The position numbers and the translations under genes are program-made. Below the pieces are notes generated by a model. The model searched no databases and was not told where the DNA came from. It saw only the letters and a list, made by a program, of their open reading frames with translations. 25,941 bases of DNA, taken from NCBI GenBank assembly GCA_016839955.1, contig JAEOTI010000403.1, positions 1 through 25,941 on the forward strand, given 5' to 3'. Source of the stretch: Candidatus Hodarchaeota archaeon (GTDB lineage Archaea; Asgardarchaeota; Heimdallarchaeia; Hodarchaeales; YT1-057). Positions 16,278 to 24,226 of the stretch are shown here, piece after piece. How positions within the stretch are numbered: the stretch's first letter is position 1; every line of letters begins with the position of its first letter.

Positions 16278-16316
16278 GCGCTGTTTCTCCTTAAAAATGC
16301 AACTTGGGTATTCTTT

Positions 16317-17123
16317 TTAGACAGAGCTAGCCTTAGACCATAGAAGTTTCTTGTGAATTTCTTCAATTACTCCTGAAGAAAAACCAGGGACTTCTTTCAT
16401 TGAAGTCCGTTTCACTTTAATCATCCCTTCAGGCGCGCCTGGAATATGCATACAAGCGCCACAAAATGTACATGGTGCTTGTTCATACAATAAGTCACCA
16501 TCATCACTTATTCCAAAACATTCCATGGGACAAACTTGTACCAATTGGGTTCCAAAAGCTTTAGCTTGCTCCATATTAATTTCTAATGAGCCTTCAAATG
16601 TAGGATGTGTTGTAATGATGTTGACAGGGCAATTAACTTCACAGCTTTTGCAACCAGCACACTTTGAATAATCAATTATAATCTCAGGGATGCCATTTAC
16701 AAATTTCAAGGAAATCGCTTGCTGAGGACACTGAGCAACGCAAATATGGCATGTTGGGCATTTTTCTGCTGCTTCTTTCTGGAGAACTTCTACTTGTCCT
16801 GCTTGTACAACCATAGGAAACACCTTTTTATCGACAACAGGAATGATTTCCTCTCCGTTGGTTCGTATAGAAAGTGCATGATAAACACAAGCAGCAATAC
16901 ATGTTCCACAGAAAACACATTTTTCTGAATCAATAACTAGTTGAATTCTTTCCTCTGAGGGTCCCATATCGAAAGACAGTGCTTCCTTTGGACAACTATC
17001 AATGCAATAATCACATTTTGCACAGCGTTCAAAATTTAACTCTAATTCATCGATTTGGACGTACATACGTCGAGATAATGTCCAACCAGTTGCTGACCTT
17101 TCAAGGAAGGTTTTCGTCCACAT
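16317..17123 (-). CDS. Polyferredoxin with four or five [4Fe-4S] sites
   Basis: This 268-residue iron-sulfur protein has four full CxxCxxCxxxC motifs (C34-C44, C69-C79, C122-C132, C155-C165). A fifth set, C218-x2-C221-x2-C224 with C198 in VCPMEC as the likely fourth ligand, may hold another cluster. It should carry electrons in the cytoplasm. The ATG at 17123 is supported by GGAGAG 8 bases upstream. It heads an operon with the flavoprotein and PfkB kinase, and is most simply read as the electron donor of the flavoprotein. The partner that reduces it is unknown. Confidence 0.9.
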   Translation of the reverse strand: MWTKTFLERSATGWTLSRRMYVQIDELELNFERCAKCDYCIDSCPKEALSFDMGPSEERIQLVIDSEKCVFCGTCIAACVYHALSIRTNGEEIIPVVDKKVFPMVVQAGQVEVLQKEAAEKCPTCHICVAQCPQQAISLKFVNGIPEIIIDYSKCAGCKSCEVNCPVNIITTHPTFEGSLEINMEQAKAFGTQLVQVCPMECFGISDDGDLLYEQAPCTFCGACMHIPGAPEGMIKVKRTSMKEVPGFSSGVIEEIHKKLLWSKASSV

Positions 17124-17228
17124 CCAACAAGCTCTCCGGTCATAAATTGTTATCTAGCACCCTGAAACTCTTCAACCTTTTAATAGTGACTATTTTTGTG
17201 AGCTAATGTTTTGGAATAAAGCATGCTT

Positions 17229-18365
17229 TTAGAATTTAAGTTTCTCAGATGCTTCTAAACACATTTTTTGTGCATCTTCTAATTCAAGATTTTCTTCAAT
17301 GGATTTGATCATTGCTAAATTTCCTCTTATTTCAGGATTGACTCCAATCATGAATGAACAGCAATCTGAATATGGTAAAATAGAATATTCATACGTACCA
17401 ATCTCTTGGGCTAGATTGATAATATCTTGTTTATCAAATCCAATGAGAGGGGAGAGTACAGGGTAAGATGTTGCACCATGGATCACATGAAGATTTTCTA
17501 GAGTCTGAGAAGCAACCTGACCGACACTATCTCCTGTTACAAACGCCTTTGCACCTGTTTTTTCTTTAATCTTTTCAGATAAATGTAACATCGTACGACG
17601 GTAAACTAGCATTCGAAAACGCGATGGAACTGATTTTATTATTTCACGTTGTATACCTAGAAATGGCATAAGATATAATTCAATACCAGGTTGATAATTG
17701 CTTAAGACTTTACCAAGCTTATTAACCTTTTCGCGCATTCCCTCCTGATTGTTAAAATAATGAACTAATATTACCCTACAGCCACGTTTGATCATTTTAT
17801 ACGCTGCAACAGGTGAATCAATCCCTCCAGACATCAAAACGATAACTTTTCCTACAGAACCAAGAGGTAATCCACCGAGTCCCCGAAGTTTCTCTTTATA
17901 GATAAACGCGTTTTTTTCTCCGATCTCGACAAAATAGGTTAATGCTGGATTATTTAAATCAACTGTTCCCCCATATTCCTTTACAAGGAGTGCGCCTAAC
18001 CTCTGATTAAGTTGCATGGATGTAAAATCAAATTTTTTATTTGATCTGCGTGCAGAGATCCGAAAAGACTTGGAAGTTTCGTACTGGTCTAGAATTATCA
18101 TTTCAATGTCCATAATATCTAATGAAGTTTCAATAGCGTGAGTGAAATATGCAATTCCAGGTACTTTCTTTAGACGATTATCAATAGCTTCTTTTTCTAT
18201 TGATTCCTTAGTTTTCAATACTACTCTTCCATATTGTTTCTGAACTAAGACGTTTTCTGATTTTGTAAACCTAGATCGAATATCGTTAATCAAACAACGA
18301 ATAAAAAAATCCTTATTCTTTCCTTTTAGACCTAATTCGCCGTAATGAATAACTACAACTTCCAT
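17229..18365 (-). CDS. thiI: tRNA 4-thiouridine synthetase ThiI
   Basis: This 378-residue protein has an N-terminal ferredoxin-like and THUMP RNA-binding region (HYGELGLKGKNKDFFIRCL, ... KSFRISARRSNKKF) and a PP-loop ATPase domain with SGGIDSP (179-185) and VTGDSVGQVASQTLENL. ThiI adenylates uridine 8 of tRNA for sulfur insertion and may supply sulfur for thiazole. There is no C-terminal rhodanese domain, as is usual in archaea; C335-C336 (SDCCSFM) may serve in sulfur transfer. The ATG at 18365 has GGAG upstream. It stands alone, with the tnpB element inserted behind its promoter region. Confidence 0.94.
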   Translation of the reverse strand: MEVVVIHYGELGLKGKNKDFFIRCLINDIRSRFTKSENVLVQKQYGRVVLKTKESIEKEAIDNRLKKVPGIAYFTHAIETSLDIMDIEMIILDQYETSKSFRISARRSNKKFDFTSMQLNQRLGALLVKEYGGTVDLNNPALTYFVEIGEKNAFIYKEKLRGLGGLPLGSVGKVIVLMSGGIDSPVAAYKMIKRGCRVILVHYFNNQEGMREKVNKLGKVLSNYQPGIELYLMPFLGIQREIIKSVPSRFRMLVYRRTMLHLSEKIKEKTGAKAFVTGDSVGQVASQTLENLHVIHGATSYPVLSPLIGFDKQDIINLAQEIGTYEYSILPYSDCCSFMIGVNPEIRGNLAMIKSIEENLELEDAQKMCLEASEKLKF

Positions 18366-18492
18366 CTAATCAATGCTCCATCAATGGTCTAAACTAAGCT
18401 TTTTCATATACTTTAGAGCTTTTTGGTTTAATTAAATAGGGAATAAAAACCAATAAAACTTCAAGGCTCTTCATAGAGTTGTAGACAGAAAG

Positions 18493-18512
18493 CCTCCGGT
18501 GTCAACTGGAGG
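18493..18512 (+). repeat. Left-end hairpin of the tnpB element
   Basis: Arms CCTCCGGT (18493-18500) and ACTGGAGG (18505-18512) pair through 8 positions with one G-T wobble around a GTCA loop. AGAAAG precedes it and ATGAATG follows, resembling subterminal hairpins that TnpA recognises in IS200/IS605 elements. It lies about 100 bases upstream of tnpB. Confidence 0.6.
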
Positions 18513-18611
18513 ATGAATGCGGTACAAAAAGTTTGTCTTTATTTTCAAAAGGGTGTCTGCAACCCTTTTAACCGAGAATCGTTGAATTTAAGATGTCCCA
18601 TGTGATTTGTC

Positions 18612-20222
18612 ATGTTCACGCTTGTTAAAACCGTAATTTTACCTCTTGACCCGGCTACCAACAAAGGGAAGATCAACCAACTAACCCAACTAACCCAACG
18701 CTGTACATTCGGTATGTCTCTTTTCTTAGACGTAGCACGAGAACAGAATGTTTCTGCAAGAGGGGAGTTAGAACGGTTCCGTCATGTTGTTCAACAAAGA
18801 ACCGACCTATCATCGGGTCTAACTCAAGCTTGTCGTGATCGGGCATCCGCGCTGGTGAAGGCATGGAAAAACAAACGGGACAAATGGCAAAAAAAGGTAA
18901 AAAAATTAGAGACTGAGATCCAAAAGTTAGAAGACCGTCGGATGAGCCTAGAACATCAACTCTGGACTCTTTCGCCTCGCGCCATCAAGACCAGGGCGAA
19001 AAAGGAGAATATACTAACGAACACCCAAGACAGGTTAGTCATCAAGCAAGAACGCTTAGCCCGGTTGTTATCGAATTCCCCCGGCTTTCCTGAGATCACC
19101 CGTCGTCAGCCTATATGGTTCGATTACCGGATTGGGAATTTCGTGAAAGCTAAAAAAACAACGAATTTCAAGTACTGGGTCAGTATCAGTACCATTCAGA
19201 AAAGGAAAAAACTCCTTTTGCCTGTACAAGTTTATCCCTATGCAGAACGACTGCTTCGAGGTTCTTCCTGGCAACATAAGTCTTTTTGCATTGTTTGGAA
19301 CTGTCAGCGAAAAAAATATGCTGTTCATTTGAAACTGGAAAAATCCGTTGCATTTGAACAGTTACATGAAGCCTGGGGCATTGATCTTGGCATCAAGCGC
19401 TTAGTCTATGCAATTAATGACAACAATAGTACAATCCTTCTCGATGGCAATGATCCAACGATTTTTTTGTTGTTATCACGCCTGAAAACCCTAGAGAACC
19501 GGATAGCTCGGTTACAACGGTTGGAGAAGACTTGTGTCCTGCAAAAGTTCCGACGGAAAAGGTATGTGGTGGCTGAGCAACTCCGAAATGTGGTCGCGAA
19601 GAAAACGGTGAGTAGTTTGCCAGATAAACCTGTGCTGCTTAGTATTGGTCAACCGAAGAAAATTAGGGAAAACAAGGGCGTAAGAATGAAGAACAGTACA
19701 AATGGTAACAAAACGTCTAAGAAACACCGCAAGCGACTTCATCGCTGGTCGTTCAAAGCACAAGGCGGAAAACTCTTCACCAAGAGTTTAGAATACGGGC
19801 ATTTGCCGCTACTGGTCACCGAGTGGTGGACAACCCACACATGTAATCGTTGTGGTTCACGAGACGTAACTATCAACGACAGGCAGTTTAAGTGCAATGA
19901 ATGTGGGTGTACTGGAGACCGGGATGGCAATGGCGGCCTAAATATTAGTGATCTCGGAAAACAACAATTCGTCAAACTACAACAGTCCAAGAAAGAAGGC
20001 AACCCTCTGAAAAATGTGGTCTGTGACTTCCCGTTACCTAAAACGAGTAATTGGAACGAGAAGGCTGGGGGGCGATCCAGCCGCTGTGCCTTTAAAGGGA
20101 AAGCGGACGTGAACCGTCCCAGAACGTGTAATGAACCGGCTCTTACGAGTGGGGGAAGCACGAAAAATTCTGGTTTAACTAGTAGTCTACTCCAGAAGCC
20201 ACTTATCTATGATGGGTGGTAG
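18612..20222 (+). CDS. tnpB: TnpB RNA-guided nuclease, likely rearranged RuvC site
   Basis: This 536-residue protein is longer than typical TnpB (about 400). An N-terminal wedge-like region and a charged helical stretch (80-150) precede the split RuvC domain: WGIDLGIKR with D258, a second segment, a zinc ribbon (C411-x2-C414, C428-x2-C431) and DRDGNGGLNI with D436/D438. In ordinary TnpB the second segment carries a catalytic Glu; here it reads VLLSIGQPKKIR with Gly at 346. E404, in LVTEWWTTHTCNRCG 58 residues later, sits where Fanzors and related TnpBs have an alternative Glu. The nuclease may therefore be active in the rearranged form. Residues about 448-536 look like translated guide-RNA sequence rather than a folded domain. 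The ATG at 18612 gives the usual N-terminus. Confidence 0.88.
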   Translation: MFTLVKTVILPLDPATNKGKINQLTQLTQRCTFGMSLFLDVAREQNVSARGELERFRHVVQQRTDLSSGLTQACRDRASALVKAWKNKRDKWQKKVKKLETEIQKLEDRRMSLEHQLWTLSPRAIKTRAKKENILTNTQDRLVIKQERLARLLSNSPGFPEITRRQPIWFDYRIGNFVKAKKTTNFKYWVSISTIQKRKKLLLPVQVYPYAERLLRGSSWQHKSFCIVWNCQRKKYAVHLKLEKSVAFEQLHEAWGIDLGIKRLVYAINDNNSTILLDGNDPTIFLLLSRLKTLENRIARLQRLEKTCVLQKFRRKRYVVAEQLRNVVAKKTVSSLPDKPVLLSIGQPKKIRENKGVRMKNSTNGNKTSKKHRKRLHRWSFKAQGGKLFTKSLEYGHLPLLVTEWWTTHTCNRCGSRDVTINDRQFKCNECGCTGDRDGNGGLNISDLGKQQFVKLQQSKKEGNPLKNVVCDFPLPKTSNWNEKAGGRSSRCAFKGKADVNRPRTCNEPALTSGGSTKNSGLTSSLLQKPLIYDGW

Positions 20223-20245
20223 TTCACTGCTTCTTTGCTTGTTCA
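19955..20245 (+). ncRNA. Candidate omegaRNA (reRNA) overlapping the tnpB 3' end
   Basis: The last 270 bases of tnpB hold several hairpins: GGCTGG/CCAGCC (20063-20068, 20077-20082), the palindrome CCTTTAAAGG (20089-20098), GGACG/CGTCC (20105-20109, 20115-20119) and the right-end hairpin (20199-20219). In known TnpB systems the guide scaffold comes from this place and the guide from the bases just past the right end. Here the guide would begin near 20228 and be antisense to the end of the ribbon-helix-helix gene. The 5' and 3' limits are estimates. Confidence 0.55.
20199..20219 (+). repeat. Right-end hairpin of the tnpB element
   Basis: CCACTTATC (20199-20207) pairs with GATGGGTGG (20211-20219) over 9 positions, including two G-T wobbles, around a TAT loop. 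The tnpB stop TAG (20220-20222) and TTCAC follow at once. Confidence 0.65.
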
Positions 20246-20460
20246 GGTAATAAATCTTTGAGGAAATGTACACTGTCTTCAATAATCGGTTCTGAATATG
20301 GATCATCAGAGAATCCATGCTCTAATTCATAATCAAATGACAATTTATTCCAAAGGGCAAATCTAATTATTGCACTACGTGAGATAAAGATACCCTTACT
20401 TACAAGTTGATCTAGAATTAAAATCAATCGAGGTTCTGCCTTAAAACTCACTAATTCCAA
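20224..20460 (-). CDS. Ribbon-helix-helix DNA-binding protein
   Basis: This 78-residue protein has an N-terminal ribbon-helix-helix pattern: strand MELVSFKAEPRLI, helix LILILDQLVSKG, turn, and helix SRSAIIRFALWNKL. Such proteins bind DNA as dimers and usually repress transcription. An acidic tail (DDPYSEPIIEDSVHFLKDLL) may be a partner-binding part. Its TGA stop (20224-20226) lies inside the right end of the tnpB element, and the two genes end 1 base apart on opposite strands. No toxin gene is next to it. Targets are unknown. Confidence 0.75.
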   Translation of the reverse strand: MELVSFKAEPRLILILDQLVSKGIFISRSAIIRFALWNKLSFDYELEHGFSDDPYSEPIIEDSVHFLKDLLPEQAKKQ

Positions 20461-20710
20461 TGAAATTCCCCATTTTTTGACAATAAAATAGATCTACTTG
20501 ATTTTAGTTAAGAGTGCATTACTACGTGACGAAAATCTGAATGAAATGTAACCTCAATCTTTGTTAATTTCAGGGTTCAGAACTTTTAACCTTTTCACTG
20601 TGTTCCATTAAGTTGCTAAGGATTTTTATCGGTTATTTTCATAAAACACTAATATATAAGCGAAAAATTGAATGGATCATTTGATTGAGACATTATCAAA
20701 ATTTTATATC

Positions 20711-21442
20711 TTAATTTTGTGATTCCAGCCACTTTATGACTGAAATTAGTTCCTGAATCGCACTCTGCCGAATATTTTTCCCAAGTTCTTCCGTAGCCAT
20801 AGTAGGGTTCCCAAGACTTCCAATGTCAGTAAATTCATGAGTGGAAAAGTAGACTACAGCTCCATGAACTCGAGGAGCCCAGGTTTTTAACCTATGATCT
20901 TGAGCACGATCCATTTTAATCAATTCTTTAAAGTTGGCGAGTGCCATGGAAGTCTCACCAAGATCTGCATGTGAAACCTGCCCTAAATCGTTTCCTACTT
21001 CTTCTTTCAGCAATTTCTCAATAAGATTCGACTGCCACCATTCGAAAATTGCACAACGAATTCCTGGGATATCTTCACCTATTTCGCATAAGCTGGTTGT
21101 ATTTCCTCCATGACCATTAACAATCACGATTTTTTCGAGTCCATGAGGTTTCAAAGAAAGAAGAAGTTCAAATATTGCTTTCTGAAAGGTTCTTGGTTTT
21201 AACCAAATTGTGGGAAAATGAGAATGATGTTTTGATATTCCAAATGGAAATGTTGGAAGAAGCATTGTTTTTGTTTTATTAGCAGCTTCTATAGCAAGTG
21301 ATTCTGCAATTAAAAAATCTGTACCTAAAGGAAGATGTTTTCCATGTTGTTCTGTGCTTCCAACTGGGAGAATAGCAATGTTTTTCTTTTTGAAATATTT
21401 TCTAACATCTTCAAAAGACATATGAGCCATTATGGGCGTCAA
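20711..21442 (-). CDS. Creatininase-family hydrolase, likely ArfB (FAPy deformylase)
   Basis: This 243-residue metal-dependent amidohydrolase has STEQHGKHLPLGTD (E31, H33, D42), NGHGGN (109-114) and HADLGETS (158-165), the metal and active-site motifs of the creatininase fold. In archaea one member, ArfB, removes the formyl group from the ring-opened GTP product in riboflavin and F420 synthesis. The gene directly follows cofH (14 bases), which favours ArfB over creatininase. A mycofactocin-type MftE role is less likely because no mycofactocin genes are here. Confidence 0.8.
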   Translation of the reverse strand: MTPIMAHMSFEDVRKYFKKKNIAILPVGSTEQHGKHLPLGTDFLIAESLAIEAANKTKTMLLPTFPFGISKHHSHFPTIWLKPRTFQKAIFELLLSLKPHGLEKIVIVNGHGGNTTSLCEIGEDIPGIRCAIFEWWQSNLIEKLLKEEVGNDLGQVSHADLGETSMALANFKELIKMDRAQDHRLKTWAPRVHGAVVYFSTHEFTDIGSLGNPTMATEELGKNIRQSAIQELISVIKWLESQN

Positions 21443-21456
21443 TAACTAAGAGCTCC

Positions 21457-22569
21457 TTAAAATGTTTTTAGAATCTTATACAACGTATCCCTTTGAGCAG
21501 GTTTTAAACCAGAATGTCTAATTAGTTGTATAAGTTCCTCTGGGGTCATCATTTGACCATATTGTCCTCCCGCGGTTCGTGTGATTGATTCTTCTAAGAT
21601 TGTCCCTCCAATGTCATTTGCACACCCCGTGGTCAACAACCATTGGGCAAATTTAGGGCCTAGTTTTACCCATGATGCTTGAATGTTTGGAATAAGTTCA
21701 TTAAAATATAATCGAGCTGCAGCATGAACTTTGATATCCATTAGGCTTGAAGAACCTGGGTTAGCACCATTTTGGTACAAATTTGTGTTTGGATGAATAA
21801 ATGGTAAGGGTACAAATTCTGTAAAACCTCTAGTAATCGTTTGAATATCTCGAATGATCGTAAAGTGTTTTACTATATCTTCAATTGTCTCAATGTGCCC
21901 ATACATCATTGTTGCGGTTGTTGGAATTCCTTGATTGTGTGCCTCTGTAATAATTCTGATCCAATCATTGGTCGAAATTTTATTCGGACAAATCTGCTTT
22001 CGAATATGATCACTTAGAATTTCTGCTGCGGTTCCTGGCATGGACTTTAACCCGGCAACCTTTAATCTTTTTAACGTTTTTACAGTATCTAAATCGGCTA
22101 AATTCGATACATGAGATATTTCTTCTGGTGAAAAGGCATGGGGATGTAATTTCGGATCTACATCATGACAAATTTCTAGTATTTCTTCGTAAGTTTCTAT
22201 TGTTACTAGTTCTGAAATCCCGCCTTGAATACACAATTCTGTACAACCAAATTCTACTGCTTCTTCTATTTTTTGTCGTAATTCTGCTGGAGAAAGCATG
22301 TACCCTTTTTTATCTTTAGGAGGAACCTGGAAGGAACAAAATAAGCAATTATTTATGCAGTAATTTGAAAAATTAAGGTTTCTATTCACAACAAAGGTGC
22401 CAACATCACCTAATAATTCATCTCTGAAAGCGTTGATTGTTTTAAAGAGTGAAAAGACTTCATTTCCATTTGAGATTTGGAGAATTCCTCTTAGTTCTTC
22501 TTGAGAAAGATTATGACCATTTAATACATTGTTGAGTACCTCATCAAGAGAAGATGCTGAAATGGTCAT
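21457..22569 (-). CDS. cofH: FO synthase subunit 2 (CofH)
   Basis: This 370-residue radical SAM enzyme has the cluster motif C71-x3-C75-x2-C78 (CINNCLFC), then CIQGGISELVTIETYEEIL, HPHAFSPEEISHVS and PGTAAEILSDHIR, as in CofH. CofH joins 5-amino-6-ribitylaminouracil and tyrosine, and CofG completes the deazaflavin FO, the chromophore of coenzyme F420. The ATG at 22569 has GGAGAG 8 bases upstream. It lies between cofG and the ArfB-like gene on the same strand. The family also includes MqnC/MqnE-like enzymes, but the CofG neighbour settles the role. Confidence 0.92.
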   Translation of the reverse strand: MTISASSLDEVLNNVLNGHNLSQEELRGILQISNGNEVFSLFKTINAFRDELLGDVGTFVVNRNLNFSNYCINNCLFCSFQVPPKDKKGYMLSPAELRQKIEEAVEFGCTELCIQGGISELVTIETYEEILEICHDVDPKLHPHAFSPEEISHVSNLADLDTVKTLKRLKVAGLKSMPGTAAEILSDHIRKQICPNKISTNDWIRIITEAHNQGIPTTATMMYGHIETIEDIVKHFTIIRDIQTITRGFTEFVPLPFIHPNTNLYQNGANPGSSSLMDIKVHAAARLYFNELIPNIQASWVKLGPKFAQWLLTTGCANDIGGTILEESITRTAGGQYGQMMTPEELIQLIRHSGLKPAQRDTLYKILKTF

Positions 22570-22682
22570 TGATAGAACTCTCCATTAAAATTCAAGCTTT
22601 TTATTCTGTGAGTTAATGGGTAACTACCTTGTTGTTCTAAAAAATTTATGTTTAAATCATGTAGATAAAATCTATGCATTAA

Positions 22683-23795
22683 TCAGTGGTGATTCCCTTG
22701 TCTCTCTTGCCAAACTTTAGCAATAGGAAGGACTTTTGGTCTAAGCCAACCTGAGTTTATGAAATGAGGATAAACTGGCAATCTTTCCGTTAGATTAAGA
22801 CCCTTACTCCTTGAGATCCTTTTTAATTCATCAATTGTAGGCCATTCTGTTCCTGGATTAACATAATCATTAGTAACGGGGCTTATACCACCCCAATCAT
22901 TGATTCCAGAATCAATTAACTTTGTTTCAAATCCTTTATTCAAATTTGGGGGAACTTGTATGCTAATCTCTGGAGACAACAAAAGTCGTGCTAGTATTGT
23001 AACAGATTGAATTTTCTCAAAGGAACATACTTTTATGTCTAATTCTTCTTGTTTAGTCAAAGGAAGAACTAAATTTTGAATAATTACTTCTTGTATATGT
23101 TTATACTTCTTGAATAAATCATTTATTTTTAGTAATCCATTAATTGTTTCTTTTGGAGTTTCACCTATCCCGATGAGAAGTCCAGTTGTAAAAGGGATTT
23201 TTAATTTACCTGCGTTATCGATTACCTGTAACCGAACCTTTGGATTCTTTGTTGGACTTTTAGCATGAACATTGCCCTCTTCTAGTAAACGCGTGGAGGT
23301 AGATTCGATCATAAGCCCCAAACTAGCGTTTACCTGCGCTAGTTTTTGCAATTCGGAAGAATTTATGACACCTGGATTTGAGTGAGGTAACAAACCATTA
23401 TCGAGAATTTTCGTGCAAATTGTTATTAAATAATCGACAGTAGATTTGTAACCATTCTCTTCTAGCCATTTCTGAGCAAGAGGATACTTTTGTTCTGGTT
23501 TTTCGCCCAATGTCAATAGTACTTCTGAACAATTAGCCTTTTTTGCTTGGTTGATTAACGATAGTATTTCTTTTTCTGAGAGATAAGGTGACCCAGTTTC
23601 TTTTCGAAATTGACAGTACAAACACTGGTTTCTACACCAATGTGTTAGTGGAATAAAGAAATTTTTAGAAAAACTAAGTGATGAATAATATCTATCTCGT
23701 AAAGAAGCTGCTTGTTGTGCATAAGCTAAAGGTTTCTCAAGAATGTCTTCGTAGAGGTCATAAGCCTCTTTATGGCTTAAGTTTCCATTTGTCAA
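22683..23795 (-). CDS. cofG: FO synthase subunit 1 (CofG)
   Basis: This 370-residue radical SAM enzyme has C54-x3-C58-x2-C61 (CRNQCLYC), EVLLTLGEKPEQKYPLAQ, LPHSNPGVINSSEL, GLMIESTSTRLLEEG and NDWGGISPVTNDYVNPGTEW, all typical of CofG. With CofH it forms FO, the deazaflavin core of F420. It starts with ATG at 23795, 40 bases after the stop of a small winged-helix gene, and is followed by cofH after 113 bases. Together these form an F420 synthesis cluster. Confidence 0.93.
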   Translation of the reverse strand: MTNGNLSHKEAYDLYEDILEKPLAYAQQAASLRDRYYSSLSFSKNFFIPLTHWCRNQCLYCQFRKETGSPYLSEKEILSLINQAKKANCSEVLLTLGEKPEQKYPLAQKWLEENGYKSTVDYLITICTKILDNGLLPHSNPGVINSSELQKLAQVNASLGLMIESTSTRLLEEGNVHAKSPTKNPKVRLQVIDNAGKLKIPFTTGLLIGIGETPKETINGLLKINDLFKKYKHIQEVIIQNLVLPLTKQEELDIKVCSFEKIQSVTILARLLLSPEISIQVPPNLNKGFETKLIDSGINDWGGISPVTNDYVNPGTEWPTIDELKRISRSKGLNLTERLPVYPHFINSGWLRPKVLPIAKVWQERQGNHH

Positions 23796-23835
23796 AATCT
23801 CACTACCGTCGTTCTTGCTTAATTCACCAGGGAAA

Positions 23836-24130
23836 TCAAGGAGATAAAAGATTCAATGGTATCCAGTAGTATGCTTCTCGCTCATCTAGATCTAGCTTCG
23901 CCTCAACAAGTCGCTCTTGCACTAATCTCGAAAGTGCATTAGTAAGTGTTCGTTCGGAAAGACGTGTAATATTTCCTAATTGACGTCGTTTAGTTGGTCC
24001 TTCTTGGAGAAGGACGTAAAAAACGAACTTTGCGCTTGGTGGAGTACTATCTAGGCGTTGATAAGCGAATTCCGCCGGAAAGGCGTAATCTGTCCGAAGA
24101 GTAGCAAACTAAATTCCTCCTACTCGCCAT
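23836..24130 (-). CDS. Winged-helix regulator with disrupted 5' reading frame
   Basis: A 90-codon open frame (24108 to 23836) encodes an unmistakable winged-helix domain: PPSAKFVFYVLLQEGPTKRR, QLGNITRLSERTLTNALSRL and VQERLVEAKLDLDEREAYYW. It resembles archaeal MarR/ArsR-like regulators, but the frame has no start codon before the domain. Two starts with good SD sites lie just upstream in other frames: ATG at 24130 (GGAGG 7 bases before) and TTG at 24107 (AGGAGG 8 bases before). A single-base shift, for example in the GTTT at about 24106-24109, would join the ATG to the domain and give about 98 residues. Causes could be a sequencing error, programmed frameshift or decay. It sits 40 bases ahead of cofG and may regulate the F420 genes. 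Confidence 0.6.
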
Positions 24131-24226
24131 TTTAATGCCTCCATTCGAAAAGAATGAACTCAGACAAATAATAGAATATTAACAAAAAAAGCTTCTTCCT
24201 TTAGGAAAAATTGAATTATTTGGATT

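Larger units (their letters stand above)
18486..20227 (+). mobile_element. IS200/IS605-type element carrying only tnpB
   Basis: The element has a left-end hairpin (18493-18512), one tnpB gene, and a right-end hairpin (20199-20219) followed by TAGTTCAC. No TnpA transposase is present, so movement would need one in trans. The body is visibly more GC-rich than its surroundings, which suggests recent arrival. The right boundary is put at the TTCAC (20223-20227) shared with the solo end at 11365-11369; the left boundary is only approximate. Right of it lies the 3' end of a ribbon-helix-helix gene. Confidence 0.75.

Noticed and set aside
19068..20161. Antisense open frames inside tnpB
   Set aside because: They are shadows of the real tnpB frame, with no SD sites and no family resemblance.
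20640..20662. TATA-like stretch ATATATAAG as a plus-strand promoter
   Set aside because: No plus-strand gene follows. On the minus strand it could serve the ribbon-helix-helix gene only with a leader of about 165 bases, so it was not listed.
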